From Mycobacterium pinniadriaticum (lineage in GTDB: Bacteria; Actinomycetota; Actinomycetes; Mycobacteriales; Mycobacteriaceae), in NCBI RefSeq assembly GCF_026242045.1, contig NZ_JAPJDO010000004.1, forward strand, positions 62,001-126,000: 64,000 nt of DNA, given 5' to 3'. How positions within the stretch are numbered: position 1 is the stretch's first letter; each line of letters opens with the position of its first letter. The notes beneath the pieces were generated by a model, which was given only the letters and a program-made list of their open reading frames with translations, searched no databases and was not told the DNA's origin. The position numbers were made by a program, and so were the translations under genes. Shown piece by piece: positions 1 to 7,252 of this stretch.

Positions 1-634
1 CGGCGAGCCGATCGAGCACGACGGGCGCTTCCTTTCGTTGGCGCAGCCGCCTTTCAACCCGTGGGGTGGGCGCACACTGGTGCGACCGCGGATCCCGATC
101 TATCTCGGGTCACTCAAGCCCGCGATGTTGCAGATGGCCGGTGAAGTGGCCGACGGGGTACTCGGGTACCTCAACACGCCACGCTTCGTCACCGAACACG
201 TACGTCCCAACATCGCTGCCGGAGCCCTCAAGGCCGGTCGAAATCCCGCCGACATCGATATCGCATCACTGATTCTGTGCAGCGTGTCCGAGGACCGGGA
301 ACAGGCGCGGCGGATCGCGCGGATCAACGTCGGGAACTACGTGGCATTCCCGGTGAGTTCCACGGTGATCGAATTCATGGGGCTACAGGATGATCGCGAC
401 GCTGTGGTCCACGCCCTGTTCACCGAGGGGCCCGCAGCTCTGGAAATGGCCACATCGGACGCGTTGCTGGACACATTCGCGATCAGTGGAACACCCGACG
501 AAGCTCGTGAGCAGTTCGCCCGATTCGACGGGCTCCTCGAACACGTCGTCCTGCACACGCCGTACGTGCCGCCGATCACCGGCGCCGAAAGCGATGCCGC
601 CTTCCGCAATATGGTCGCGGCCTTCGCTCGCTGA
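1..634 (+). CDS. LLM-class (F420-dependent type) oxidoreductase, C-terminal part, cut by window edge
   Basis: The reading frame is open from the first bases, so the N-terminal half lies outside the window. The visible part (about 210 residues, from GEPIEHDGRF on) aligns by eye along its whole length with the complete protein at 17656-18672: both share a PP.NPWG motif, an IPI.....P..L...G..ADG..GYL.TP segment, and the end LHT.YVPP.T..ES. Such enzymes use a TIM-barrel fold and usually F420 or FMN to oxidise or reduce alcohols, aldehydes or lipids; the substrate is unknown. It ends 4 bp from the convergent TetR gene. The family is clear, the reaction is not. Confidence 0.85.
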   Translation, partial: GEPIEHDGRFLSLAQPPFNPWGGRTLVRPRIPIYLGSLKPAMLQMAGEVADGVLGYLNTPRFVTEHVRPNIAAGALKAGRNPADIDIASLILCSVSEDREQARRIARINVGNYVAFPVSSTVIEFMGLQDDRDAVVHALFTEGPAALEMATSDALLDTFAISGTPDEAREQFARFDGLLEHVVLHTPYVPPITGAESDAAFRNMVAAFAR

Positions 635-638
635 CCAT

Positions 639-1262
639 TCAGCTGGCGGCCGCCGCGCGCAACGACGCGAGGGTAGTGGCCGGAACACCGGTCTCGATCA
701 TGGCAAACGCCGATTCGGCGAGTTCGCCGACATCGTTTCCGGACTCGATCGTCGCGTGCAGGACTGCCCGCAGCGCGGAGACCATCGCCGAAGCCAGCAC
801 CTGAACACGCATGTGCGTCTCGGCATCGTCGGGCAGCCCGGTGGCGAAATACCCCTTGAGAATCTCCTCGAACTCGTAGGCGATCTCCAGATAGCGCCTA
901 CGTGGAGCGGGTTCGGTGAACCACAGCCGCATGCAGGTGACGCGCAGATCGGTGTCGAAGGTATCGAAAAACACCCTCAGTTGTGTGATGACCGCGATGC
1001 GGGCGACCGCCCACCGGTCGGCAGTGGCACTTGCGCCATGTAAGGCATCACGCAGGCCGGCGACCACCTCGCGTGCCCCGGGGAACAGGACGTCGTCCTT
1101 GGTGCCGAAGTACCTGTTGAACGTGCTGCGCGAACACATCGACGCGTCGGCGATTTCCTCGACACCGACTGTGTCATAACTCCGTTCGACGAACAGCTTG
1201 ATAGCGCTGCGCACAATCGTCGCGCGCAACGCTGCCTTCTTGCGTTCCCTCAAGTCCGCCAT
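639..1262 (-). CDS. TetR-family transcriptional regulator
   Basis: About 207 residues. The N-terminal third is a TetR DNA-binding domain: a helix starting RERKKAALRATIVRSA, then VGVEEIADASMCSRSTFNRYFGTKDD, the typical recognition helix ending in a YF..K motif. The C-terminal ligand domain has no family signature I can name. GTG starts lie 3 and 6 bp upstream of the chosen ATG and there is no clear ribosome site, so the start is uncertain by two codons. It is divergent from the 6TM pair at 1374 across a 111-bp gap holding a palindrome, so it probably represses that pair and itself. Confidence 0.88.
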   Translation of the reverse strand: MADLRERKKAALRATIVRSAIKLFVERSYDTVGVEEIADASMCSRSTFNRYFGTKDDVLFPGAREVVAGLRDALHGASATADRWAVARIAVITQLRVFFDTFDTDLRVTCMRLWFTEPAPRRRYLEIAYEFEEILKGYFATGLPDDAETHMRVQVLASAMVSALRAVLHATIESGNDVGELAESAFAMIETGVPATTLASLRAAAAS

Positions 1263-1309
1263 CACCACGCAGTATAGAGCAGGGTCCTAATTGACCCATC
1301 AAATTTATT

Positions 1310-1320
1310 GACGCAGCGTC
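1310..1320. promoter_or_regulatory. Palindrome in divergent promoter (candidate TetR operator)
   Basis: GACGCAGCGTC is an 11-bp inverted repeat with a one-base centre, flanked by offset TTGA and TCAA, in the AT-rich gap between the divergent TetR gene and the 6TM gene at 1374. A TANNNT-like element (TAATCT, 1326-1331) follows. It differs from the CGATCG palindrome found elsewhere in the window. Confidence 0.45.
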
Positions 1321-1373
1321 TCAAATAATCTAGCGTCGCAGCGAACGCTCGCCGGAGAGGAAAGTGGCTATCG

Positions 1374-2105
1374 ATGAACGCGCGTAGTCAACGCATCTGC
1401 GCCTGGGCCGGTCCGGCCTGTGCGGTGACCTGGGTGGTGGGATTCTTCCTCCTGGCAGGCTTCATCCCACCGCCGTCGCCGAGCCTCGACGCCACCGCCA
1501 TCGCCCAGATGTTCAACGACCACGGCAACCGGATCCGGGCCGGACTGATCGTCGTCGGGTTCGGGGGCGCGATCTATTGCCCGTGGGCCGCGGCAATCAG
1601 TGTGCAGCTCAAGCGGATCGAAGGCCGGTTCTCGCCGATGGCCTACACCCAGCTCGGCATGGGGTCGGTGTTCGTGCTGATCTTCATCGTGCCGGTGATG
1701 ATGTGGCAGGCGGCGGCGTTCCGCCCGATGGAGAACATCGAGATCACCCACCGTTTCAACGATATGGCGTGGATGTTGTTCATCGGGCCGGTCTGCACCA
1801 TCTTCGTCCAGGGGATGGCGATCACGATCGCCGTACTGTCCGACAAATCGGCCAAGCCAGTACTGCCCCGGTGGCTCGGCTGGTTCAACCTGTGGGCGCA
1901 GATCATCTACCTACCCGGAATTCTGATCCCGTTCTTCAAGTCCGGCCCGCTGGCCTGGAATGGCATGCTCGCCTTCTGGATTCCGGTGGTGGTCTTCACC
2001 ATTTGGCTGTTTCTGATTTCGGCGATGTTGTTGCGTGCGATCAAAGAACAGGAACGTGAACACGAAGCGGGCCCGGCCACCTCCGTCGTCAGCTCGGCGT
2101 TGTAG
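1374..2105 (+). CDS. Six-TM membrane protein, 6TM family member A
   Basis: 243 residues, no assigned function. Six hydrophobic segments lie at roughly 10-30, 55-77, 90-112, 131-155, 168-187 and 197-222. It shares with five other intact genes here (2109, 2786, 4718, 11275, 55494) a conserved skeleton: FIPPPSPS after TM1, RI.AG before TM2, FND.AW before TM4, LPRWLGWFN.W before TM5, and FFKSGP.AWNG before TM6. The conserved PRW and GP.AWNG loops suggest a specific binding or catalytic role rather than generic structure. GGAGAGG at 1354-1360 is an acceptable ribosome site. It is followed after 3 bp by a paralogue, so the two are probably co-translated. Confidence 0.85.
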   Translation: MNARSQRICAWAGPACAVTWVVGFFLLAGFIPPPSPSLDATAIAQMFNDHGNRIRAGLIVVGFGGAIYCPWAAAISVQLKRIEGRFSPMAYTQLGMGSVFVLIFIVPVMMWQAAAFRPMENIEITHRFNDMAWMLFIGPVCTIFVQGMAITIAVLSDKSAKPVLPRWLGWFNLWAQIIYLPGILIPFFKSGPLAWNGMLAFWIPVVVFTIWLFLISAMLLRAIKEQEREHEAGPATSVVSSAL

Positions 2106-2108
2106 CCG

Positions 2109-2813
2109 ATGTCTGCACGTGCCCAACGCATTCTGTTGTGGTGGGGTCTGGCCTGGACCGTGGTCTACGGGCTGGTCTGGTGGCGACTGTTGCATATGAT
2201 GCCGCCACCGACGGCTCGCTGGAGCGCCGGCGACATCGCCCACTTCTACCTCGACAACGGCGGCCAGATCAAGGTCGGCGCCATGATCTGCGGCTGGACC
2301 AGTGGGTTCATGGTGCCGATCACGATCGTCGTGGCGGCACAGATCGCCCGGCTGGAGAAGGGGTTTCCGGTGTGGGCGGCGACTGCCTTCGCCGGTGGCA
2401 CGTTGATGTCCGTCCCGCTGGTGCTGCCGCCCATTTTCTGGGGAACCGCGGCGTTCACGCCGACCAGGGCGCCCGAGGTCACCGCGATCATGCATGAGTT
2501 GGCCATGCTGACATTTGTCACGACCGACCAGTACTACATCTTCATGTGGGTGGCGATCGCTGCGGCCAGTTTTCTGCCTGCCGCTGCCAAGTTCTCACCG
2601 TTCCCGCGGTGGTTCGGGTACTACACGGCGTGGACGGCGTTGATGTTCGAAACCGGAGCGGTCGCATTCCTCACCCGCAGTGGACCATTCGCGTGGAACG
2701 GCCTGCTGGCCTTCTGGCTGCCTGTGGTGACGTTCTTCGCGTGGATCGTCGTTTCGGCCACCATGCTGTTCCGGGCGATCTCGGCTCAGGAGGCCGCGGC
2801 CGCCGCGATCTGA
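2109..2813 (+). CDS. Six-TM membrane protein, 6TM family member B (divergent)
   Basis: 234 residues. It has the same six-segment layout as its upstream neighbour and starts 3 bp after that gene's stop. Family marks are weaker: MMPPPTARWSAGDIA replaces the FIPPPSPS region, FPRWFGYY replaces LPRWLGWFN, and RSGPFAWNGLLAFWLP is kept. The FND.AW motif before TM4 is replaced by MHELAML. Adjacent dissimilar paralogues suggest that two different 6TM subunits may work together. Its last 28 bp overlap the convergent gene at 2786-3487; both end in alanine-rich tails. Confidence 0.82.
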   Translation: MSARAQRILLWWGLAWTVVYGLVWWRLLHMMPPPTARWSAGDIAHFYLDNGGQIKVGAMICGWTSGFMVPITIVVAAQIARLEKGFPVWAATAFAGGTLMSVPLVLPPIFWGTAAFTPTRAPEVTAIMHELAMLTFVTTDQYYIFMWVAIAAASFLPAAAKFSPFPRWFGYYTAWTALMFETGAVAFLTRSGPFAWNGLLAFWLPVVTFFAWIVVSATMLFRAISAQEAAAAAI

Positions 2814-3487
2814 CGCACCAGAGCCCGATCGACGGCGACCGTCGTCGCGAGCATCCAGGTGGCGTAGCCGACGAGCGGGATGTAGATGCCCACGAGGCCG
2901 TTCCAGGCGAACGGCCCGGTCTTGAAGAACAACACGATTCCCGCGGGCAGGATGAGCATCGCCACCCAGATCTGCAGGTAGCCAACCCATCGCGGCAGTA
3001 CCGGTTGAGGCGATCGATCGATGAGGATGGCCGCGCCGATCGCGATCAGCTGAACCCACAATGACCAGATGACCGTGACAAACAGAATCCAGCCGAGATC
3101 GTGAAGGGCTTGGGTGATCTCGGGCCCGCGACCGTCGTAGCGGAACGACGCGGCCATCCAGACTCCGATCGGAGTGATGAATTCCAGGGACAGCAGCGCA
3201 CACGACACCATCTGCACGTCGGCCAGGGCCTTCGCGCCGGTGATGCGTTTGAGTTGGCCACTGATCGCGACCGCCCAGGGTACGAGCAGGGCCGAGCCGA
3301 GCATCGAAATGACCATGCCGATCTTGATGCCGAAGTGGTCGCGTGCGTACCGCGTGACCACTTCGGCGGCAGTATCGCTCGGTGCCGACGGTGGGATGAA
3401 GCCGGCGATGAAAACGAACGCCCCCAGCCATAGGACGAGCATTGCGGGGCCGGTCCAGATGAGGACCCGCTGGACTTTCTGTTCCAT
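2786..3487 (-). CDS. Six-TM membrane protein, 6TM family member C
   Basis: 233 residues. Motifs in order: FIPPSAPSDTAAEV after TM1, IKIGM before TM2, LHDLGW before TM4, LPRWVGYLQIW before TM5, and FFKTGPFAWNG before TM6. Convergent with member B (28-bp overlap) and 20 bp downstream of the acyl-CoA dehydrogenase gene on the same strand, so probably co-transcribed with it. That would tie this family to acyl-CoA metabolism. Function unknown. Confidence 0.84.
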   Translation of the reverse strand: MEQKVQRVLIWTGPAMLVLWLGAFVFIAGFIPPSAPSDTAAEVVTRYARDHFGIKIGMVISMLGSALLVPWAVAISGQLKRITGAKALADVQMVSCALLSLEFITPIGVWMAASFRYDGRGPEITQALHDLGWILFVTVIWSLWVQLIAIGAAILIDRSPQPVLPRWVGYLQIWVAMLILPAGIVLFFKTGPFAWNGLVGIYIPLVGYATWMLATTVAVDRALVRQIAAAAAS

Positions 3488-3507
3488 ATGACCGTGCCTC
3501 CTCGGCG

Positions 3508-4647
3508 TCAGTAACTGCGGGGTAGTCCCAGCGACCGCTCCGCGACGAAATTCAAGATCATCTCCTTCGACACCGGACCCATGTTGAGCATGCGCACCAG
3601 CCAGTAATACGGCGCCAGTCGATACTCGTAGGTGACGCCGTTACCGCCCAATGTGTTGACCGCGGCGTCGAGGGCCGCTAAGCCGGCCGCCGCGCCGAGG
3701 TATTTGGCCATGTTCGCCAGCTCGCCGACTTCACGTCCGGCGTCGTAGCCGGCACAGGCCCGGTCGGTGATCGTCCGTGCGGCTTCGACGTGCATATGCG
3801 CTGCGGCTAGCGGATGTGCCACCGCCTGATGCGCACCGATCGGTTGGTCCCACACCTTCCGTTGTTTGGCGTAGTCGACCGCGCGCCGAAGCGCGTAGCG
3901 GCCGACGCCGGTGCAGATCGAACTCGTGAGGATGCGTTCGGTGTTCAGACCCGTGAACGCGATCTTCAATCCCGCACCCTCGACCCCGACGAGCTGATCG
4001 GCGGGCACCTCGACGTCGTCGAAGAACACCTGATGGCTCCGGTCGGGTTGATTCATCACGGTGCGGATGGGCGTCCATGTCAGGCCCGGCGATGAGCCTT
4101 CGATCATGAAGACCGACAGCCGCCCCGATCCGGCGCCGGCAGTTGCGGCTACCACCATGACCCAGTCCGCCGACTCCATCCCGGTGATGAATACCTTCTG
4201 CCCGTTGAGGATGTAGCGGTCACCGGCGCGGACCGCGGTAGTGGCGATGCGGTGGGCGTTGGATCCGGCATCAGGTTCGGTGATGGCGAAGGACAGGCGT
4301 GTGCGCCCGGCTGCAATACCGGGTAGCCAGCGCTCACGCTGCGCGGCGCTGGCACTACGGTCCAGGATGGTGCCGGTGACGCCCGCGGAGAACAACAGCG
4401 CGAGCAGCGGGCAACCGGCGAACGCGGTCTCCTCGACCACCGCGGAGAGTTCGGCCAGGCCCAGCCCGCCGCCACCATACTCTGCGGGCAGGTGCACACC
4501 GAGATATCCGTTGGTGCCCAGTGCATTCCACAGCTCGGCGCAATGTCCGCCCTGGTCCACCTGTTGCTGGTAGTAGTCGGCGGCGCCGAAGGTTTCGACG
4601 AGTTGGTGGACCACCGAGCGGATCGCGACGAGCTCCGACCGTGACAT
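3508..4647 (-). CDS. Acyl-CoA dehydrogenase
   Basis: 379 residues, full length for the family. The FAD-contacting segment FAITEPDAGSN is near residue 120, an LNGQKVFITG strand near 147, and the C-terminal helical domain includes NTLGGNGVTYEYRLAPYYW. The usual YEG.SE catalytic stretch reads NMGPVSKE, so the common glutamate is absent there. GLNTER places Glu237 in the helix-G position used by isovaleryl-CoA and long-chain dehydrogenases, which fits branched or bulky acyl chains (inference). No good ribosome site precedes the ATG. Transcription starts beside the operator at 4679-4696. Probably oxidises a pathway-specific acyl-CoA. Confidence 0.9.
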   Translation of the reverse strand: MSRSELVAIRSVVHQLVETFGAADYYQQQVDQGGHCAELWNALGTNGYLGVHLPAEYGGGGLGLAELSAVVEETAFAGCPLLALLFSAGVTGTILDRSASAAQRERWLPGIAAGRTRLSFAITEPDAGSNAHRIATTAVRAGDRYILNGQKVFITGMESADWVMVVAATAGAGSGRLSVFMIEGSSPGLTWTPIRTVMNQPDRSHQVFFDDVEVPADQLVGVEGAGLKIAFTGLNTERILTSSICTGVGRYALRRAVDYAKQRKVWDQPIGAHQAVAHPLAAAHMHVEAARTITDRACAGYDAGREVGELANMAKYLGAAAGLAALDAAVNTLGGNGVTYEYRLAPYYWLVRMLNMGPVSKEMILNFVAERSLGLPRSY

Positions 4648-4678
4648 TTTTGAGACAGTAGCGCTGCAAATACCGTAA

Positions 4679-4696
4679 CGTCAACGATCGTTAACG
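4679..4696. promoter_or_regulatory. 18-bp CGATCG palindrome, site 1 (candidate shared operator)
   Basis: CGTCAACGATCGTTAACG is symmetric at all but one base pair. It lies between the divergent acyl-CoA dehydrogenase and the 6TM-FAD operon and just upstream of the latter's probable ATG at 4718. It matches the sites at 7152, 16487, 16554 and, with a changed centre, 11256. Consensus by eye: YGTnAnCGATCGnTnACR. Confidence 0.65.
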
Positions 4697-4717
4697 ATGT
4701 ATGCGGAGGACGCGATC

Positions 4718-5440
4718 ATGATGTCACCAGGGGCGAACCTGCGGGTCCTTCAGCGTGCCTCCTGGAGCGGATTCGTCTACATCGCGTTTCTGATGATCGG
4801 CATCCTGCCGCTGGCTCGTTTCTTTCCCTCGCAGCCACCAGGTTGGGGGGCAGAGCAGATTGCCGGCATCTATCAACACCACGCGTCCAGGATCAAGCTC
4901 GGGATGGTGCTGGTGTTGATCGGTTCCATGTTCTACGTGCCGTGGACGGCGATCCTGGCCAAGCTGATCTCGGGGGTGGAGGGTCGGATCGGCCTGTTGA
5001 CGATGTGCCAGCTGATCGCCGGCACCACCAACGTGCTGCTCACCGCCTACCCGGCCGGATGGTGGTTGACGGCAGCGTTCCGGGGTGAACGATCACCCGA
5101 TTTGGTGTTGCTGCTCAACGATATTGCCTGGCTGCAATTCCTGGGCGTCATCGCACCGTTCTATTTCGTCGTCCTGACGTTGATCTACGCGTCGTTCGCC
5201 GACTCGGACCCCGACCCGCTCATCCCGCGATGGGTCGGCTGGTTCAACGTGTTGTTCATGCTCGACCTCATTCCGTTGAGCTTCATCTTCTTCTTCAAGT
5301 CGGGTCCTCTTGCTTGGAACGGCCTGTTCGGGTTCTACCTGCCGTTCGTGACGTTCTGGATCTGGTTCTTCGTGATGACGTACACCATCCGCAAGGCACT
5401 CCCGCGTCTTGCCGACATTGGCGAAGGGGGCCGGCGGTGA
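4718..5440 (+). CDS. Six-TM membrane protein, 6TM family member D
   Basis: 240 residues from ATG 4718. The frame also allows ATG 4697, but GGAGG at 4705-4709 sits 8 bases before 4718, and the 4697 start would overlap the operator, so 4718 is preferred. Motifs: ARFFPSQPPGWGAEQIAG after TM1, RIKLGMVL before TM2, LNDIAW before TM4, IPRWVGWFNV before TM5, FFKSGPLAWNG before TM6. The stop overlaps the start of the FAD oxidoreductase gene by GTGA, so the two are translationally coupled. This is direct support for a flavoenzyme-6TM partnership. Confidence 0.86.
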   Translation: MMSPGANLRVLQRASWSGFVYIAFLMIGILPLARFFPSQPPGWGAEQIAGIYQHHASRIKLGMVLVLIGSMFYVPWTAILAKLISGVEGRIGLLTMCQLIAGTTNVLLTAYPAGWWLTAAFRGERSPDLVLLLNDIAWLQFLGVIAPFYFVVLTLIYASFADSDPDPLIPRWVGWFNVLFMLDLIPLSFIFFFKSGPLAWNGLFGFYLPFVTFWIWFFVMTYTIRKALPRLADIGEGGRR

Positions 5441-6768
5441 GACGTGTCGCCGTTATCGGCGCGGGCCTGGGGGGCTTGACCGCCGCATATCGACTTCAGC
5501 AGAGCGGCTGCGACGTGGAGGTCTTCGAGGCGGGTGATACCGCCGGCGGCCGGGTGCAGACCGTGCGCGCCCGCGGCTACGCAATGGACACCGGTGCGTC
5601 CGCGCTGGGTTCGACGTATCACGGCTACCTTGCGCTTGCGGCCGAACTCGGTGTCCAAATCACCGATACCGCACCCTATGTCGCGATTGCGCGCAACGGT
5701 GAGATCCATCTGTTGGATATGAACCGGATGGCGCGCAGTGGCTTGCGGACGCCGCTGCTCTCGGTCGGCGGCAAGGTGCGGGTCGCGCGGTTGGCAGTCG
5801 ATGTCGCAATGGCCAAGCTGCGGGGAAGGCTGGATTACGCCGATATGGCCAAAGCGGCGCCACTGGACACCGAGAGCGCGCGGGGCTACGCGCTGCGCGC
5901 CCTCGGGTCGGAGCTGGACAGCTACCTGTGTGAACCGATCGTGCGGACGATGCTCATCGCCGACACTGACAAGGTCTCCAAGGTCGAATTGTTCTCCGGC
6001 ATCGCCAACATCTTCACGGCGAGAATTCAGACGGTGGTGGGTGGTCAGGATCGAATGGTCGATGAGCTCTGTCGGCGGCTTGCCATCCACCTCCAGACGC
6101 CGGTGACCGAGGTGCGCAGACTTCCCCATGGGGGCGTGCGGGTCTGCCGAGGGGGAGTGGTTTCGGAATATGACGCCGCCGTCGTGAGCTGCGTGCTTCC
6201 CGAGGCCGCAGCCATCTGCCCCGACGATCGCGACCTACTCGGATCGCTGTCTCGCAGTCTCGATTACACCCAATGTGTCAGCGTCGCGATCGGCACTACC
6301 CGCCCGCCGGACTGCCCGGCGTTCCTGTTGATGTTCCCCTCGACAGAGAGTCCCGATATCGCCCTGATGTTCCTGGACCACAACAAGTCTCCGGATCGTG
6401 CCCCCGCCGGGCGCGGACTGTTGAGCTGCCTGTGGGAGACCGGCGCATCGCAGAGAATGATCGACGAACCCGACGAGGTGCTCGTCGAGCACTCTCTGGA
6501 GCGAGTCTTCAGATCGTTTCCCGAACTGCGTGGGGCGGTCGACTACACCCACGTCACTCGGTGGGAGCGTGCGCTTCCGTTTACCCGCATCGGCGCCTAT
6601 CGCGAGATCGGACGCCTCAACGCGGCCCTCGATCCTGCGTCGCCGATCCAATACGCGGCCGACTTCATGTCAGCGGCCGGGCAGAACACTGCTGTCGAGT
6701 TCGGGACCCGGGCCGCCCGCAACCTGCTGGCCGGCCCACTCGCCACGACTTCGCGTGAACCGATCTGA
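5437..6768 (+). CDS. FAD-dependent amine oxidase/desaturase-type oxidoreductase (short subfamily)
   Basis: 443 residues from GTG 5437; the open frame runs further upstream, but this start gives the family N-terminus and a GTGA overlap with the 6TM gene. The dinucleotide fold begins VAVIGAGLGGLTAAYRL, followed by the GGR motif at about residue 40. The window's short subfamily (also 14411, 18669, 52493) shares a DHNKSPDRAPAGRG-like motif, here near residue 310. Relatives include protoporphyrinogen oxidases and carotenoid desaturases. Likely oxidises or isomerises a hydrophobic substrate at the membrane. It controls no visible downstream gene; a decayed 6TM fragment follows. Confidence 0.88.
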   Translation: MRRVAVIGAGLGGLTAAYRLQQSGCDVEVFEAGDTAGGRVQTVRARGYAMDTGASALGSTYHGYLALAAELGVQITDTAPYVAIARNGEIHLLDMNRMARSGLRTPLLSVGGKVRVARLAVDVAMAKLRGRLDYADMAKAAPLDTESARGYALRALGSELDSYLCEPIVRTMLIADTDKVSKVELFSGIANIFTARIQTVVGGQDRMVDELCRRLAIHLQTPVTEVRRLPHGGVRVCRGGVVSEYDAAVVSCVLPEAAAICPDDRDLLGSLSRSLDYTQCVSVAIGTTRPPDCPAFLLMFPSTESPDIALMFLDHNKSPDRAPAGRGLLSCLWETGASQRMIDEPDEVLVEHSLERVFRSFPELRGAVDYTHVTRWERALPFTRIGAYREIGRLNAALDPASPIQYAADFMSAAGQNTAVEFGTRAARNLLAGPLATTSREPI

Positions 6769-6781
6769 GGGGAGGGGCTGA

Positions 6782-6985
6782 TTGGATGCGCTGACCGGAA
6801 CTCGTGTGCAGACGGCCACAGCCTTTCGCGCGATCGGATATCTCGTGCTGCTGTTCATCGGCTGGGGTCGCCGCCCACTTCCATGGGGCTCACATAAGAA
6901 TCCGGGTCGGGATGGTTCTGGTCATGTTCGCCGGACTCAACTTCGTCGTGCTCCGCAGCGCGATCCTGCGCGACCGTGCCCCGAC
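6782..6985 (+). pseudogene. Decayed 6TM-family gene fragment
   Basis: Two short frames together resemble the start of a 6TM gene. The first (from TTG 6782) reads MDALTGTRVQTATAF then GYLVLLFIGW, like TM1. After a frameshift with loss of the PPP.PS loop, the second frame (about 6885-6978) reads HIRIRVGMVLVMFAGLNF, close to HASRIKLGMVLVLIGSMF of the intact gene at 4718. The rest of the family, including PRW and AWNG motifs, is missing. It follows the FAD gene by 13 bp. Probably a relic of a tandem duplication. Confidence 0.6.
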
Positions 6986-6988
6986 TTC

Positions 6989-7006
6989 TGCGAGTGATCG
7001 TTCACG
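6989..7006. promoter_or_regulatory. Weak CGATCG-type palindrome
   Basis: TGCGAGTGATCGTTCACG has one good half-site (GATCGTTCACG) and a degenerate other half. It lies in the pseudogene-to-oxygenase gap, 163 bp before the strong site at 7152. Could be a secondary or decayed operator. The rest of 6986-7151 shows no gene. Confidence 0.3.
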
Positions 7007-7151
7007 TCAATGTGAGATCAAAGACAATGCCGGCCGGCCGCCGTGCCCGGGATGAGTATTGCCACCCACAAAATGGCACTCTAACTGGTTATTTTGCCGA
7101 CCTGGCGGATGTCTGGCGATGACCGGGCCAGCGCGGCACGGGCCGCCCGAC

Positions 7152-7169
7152 TGTGAGCGATCGTTTACA
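7152..7169. promoter_or_regulatory. 18-bp CGATCG palindrome, site 2, upstream of carotenoid oxygenase
   Basis: TGTGAGCGATCGTTTACA pairs with its own reverse complement at all but two base pairs (the R/Y positions). It lies 84 bp upstream of the oxygenase start, with nothing else between, and is the best evidence that this gene belongs to the same regulon as 4697, 11236 and 16589. Confidence 0.65.
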
Positions 7170-7252
7170 AAATATGGCTGTCGCACTAGCATCGATGCCA
7201 TGGACGCCCGCTGACGGGGCGTTGCAGGACCACCCGACGAATAGGAAGCCCA

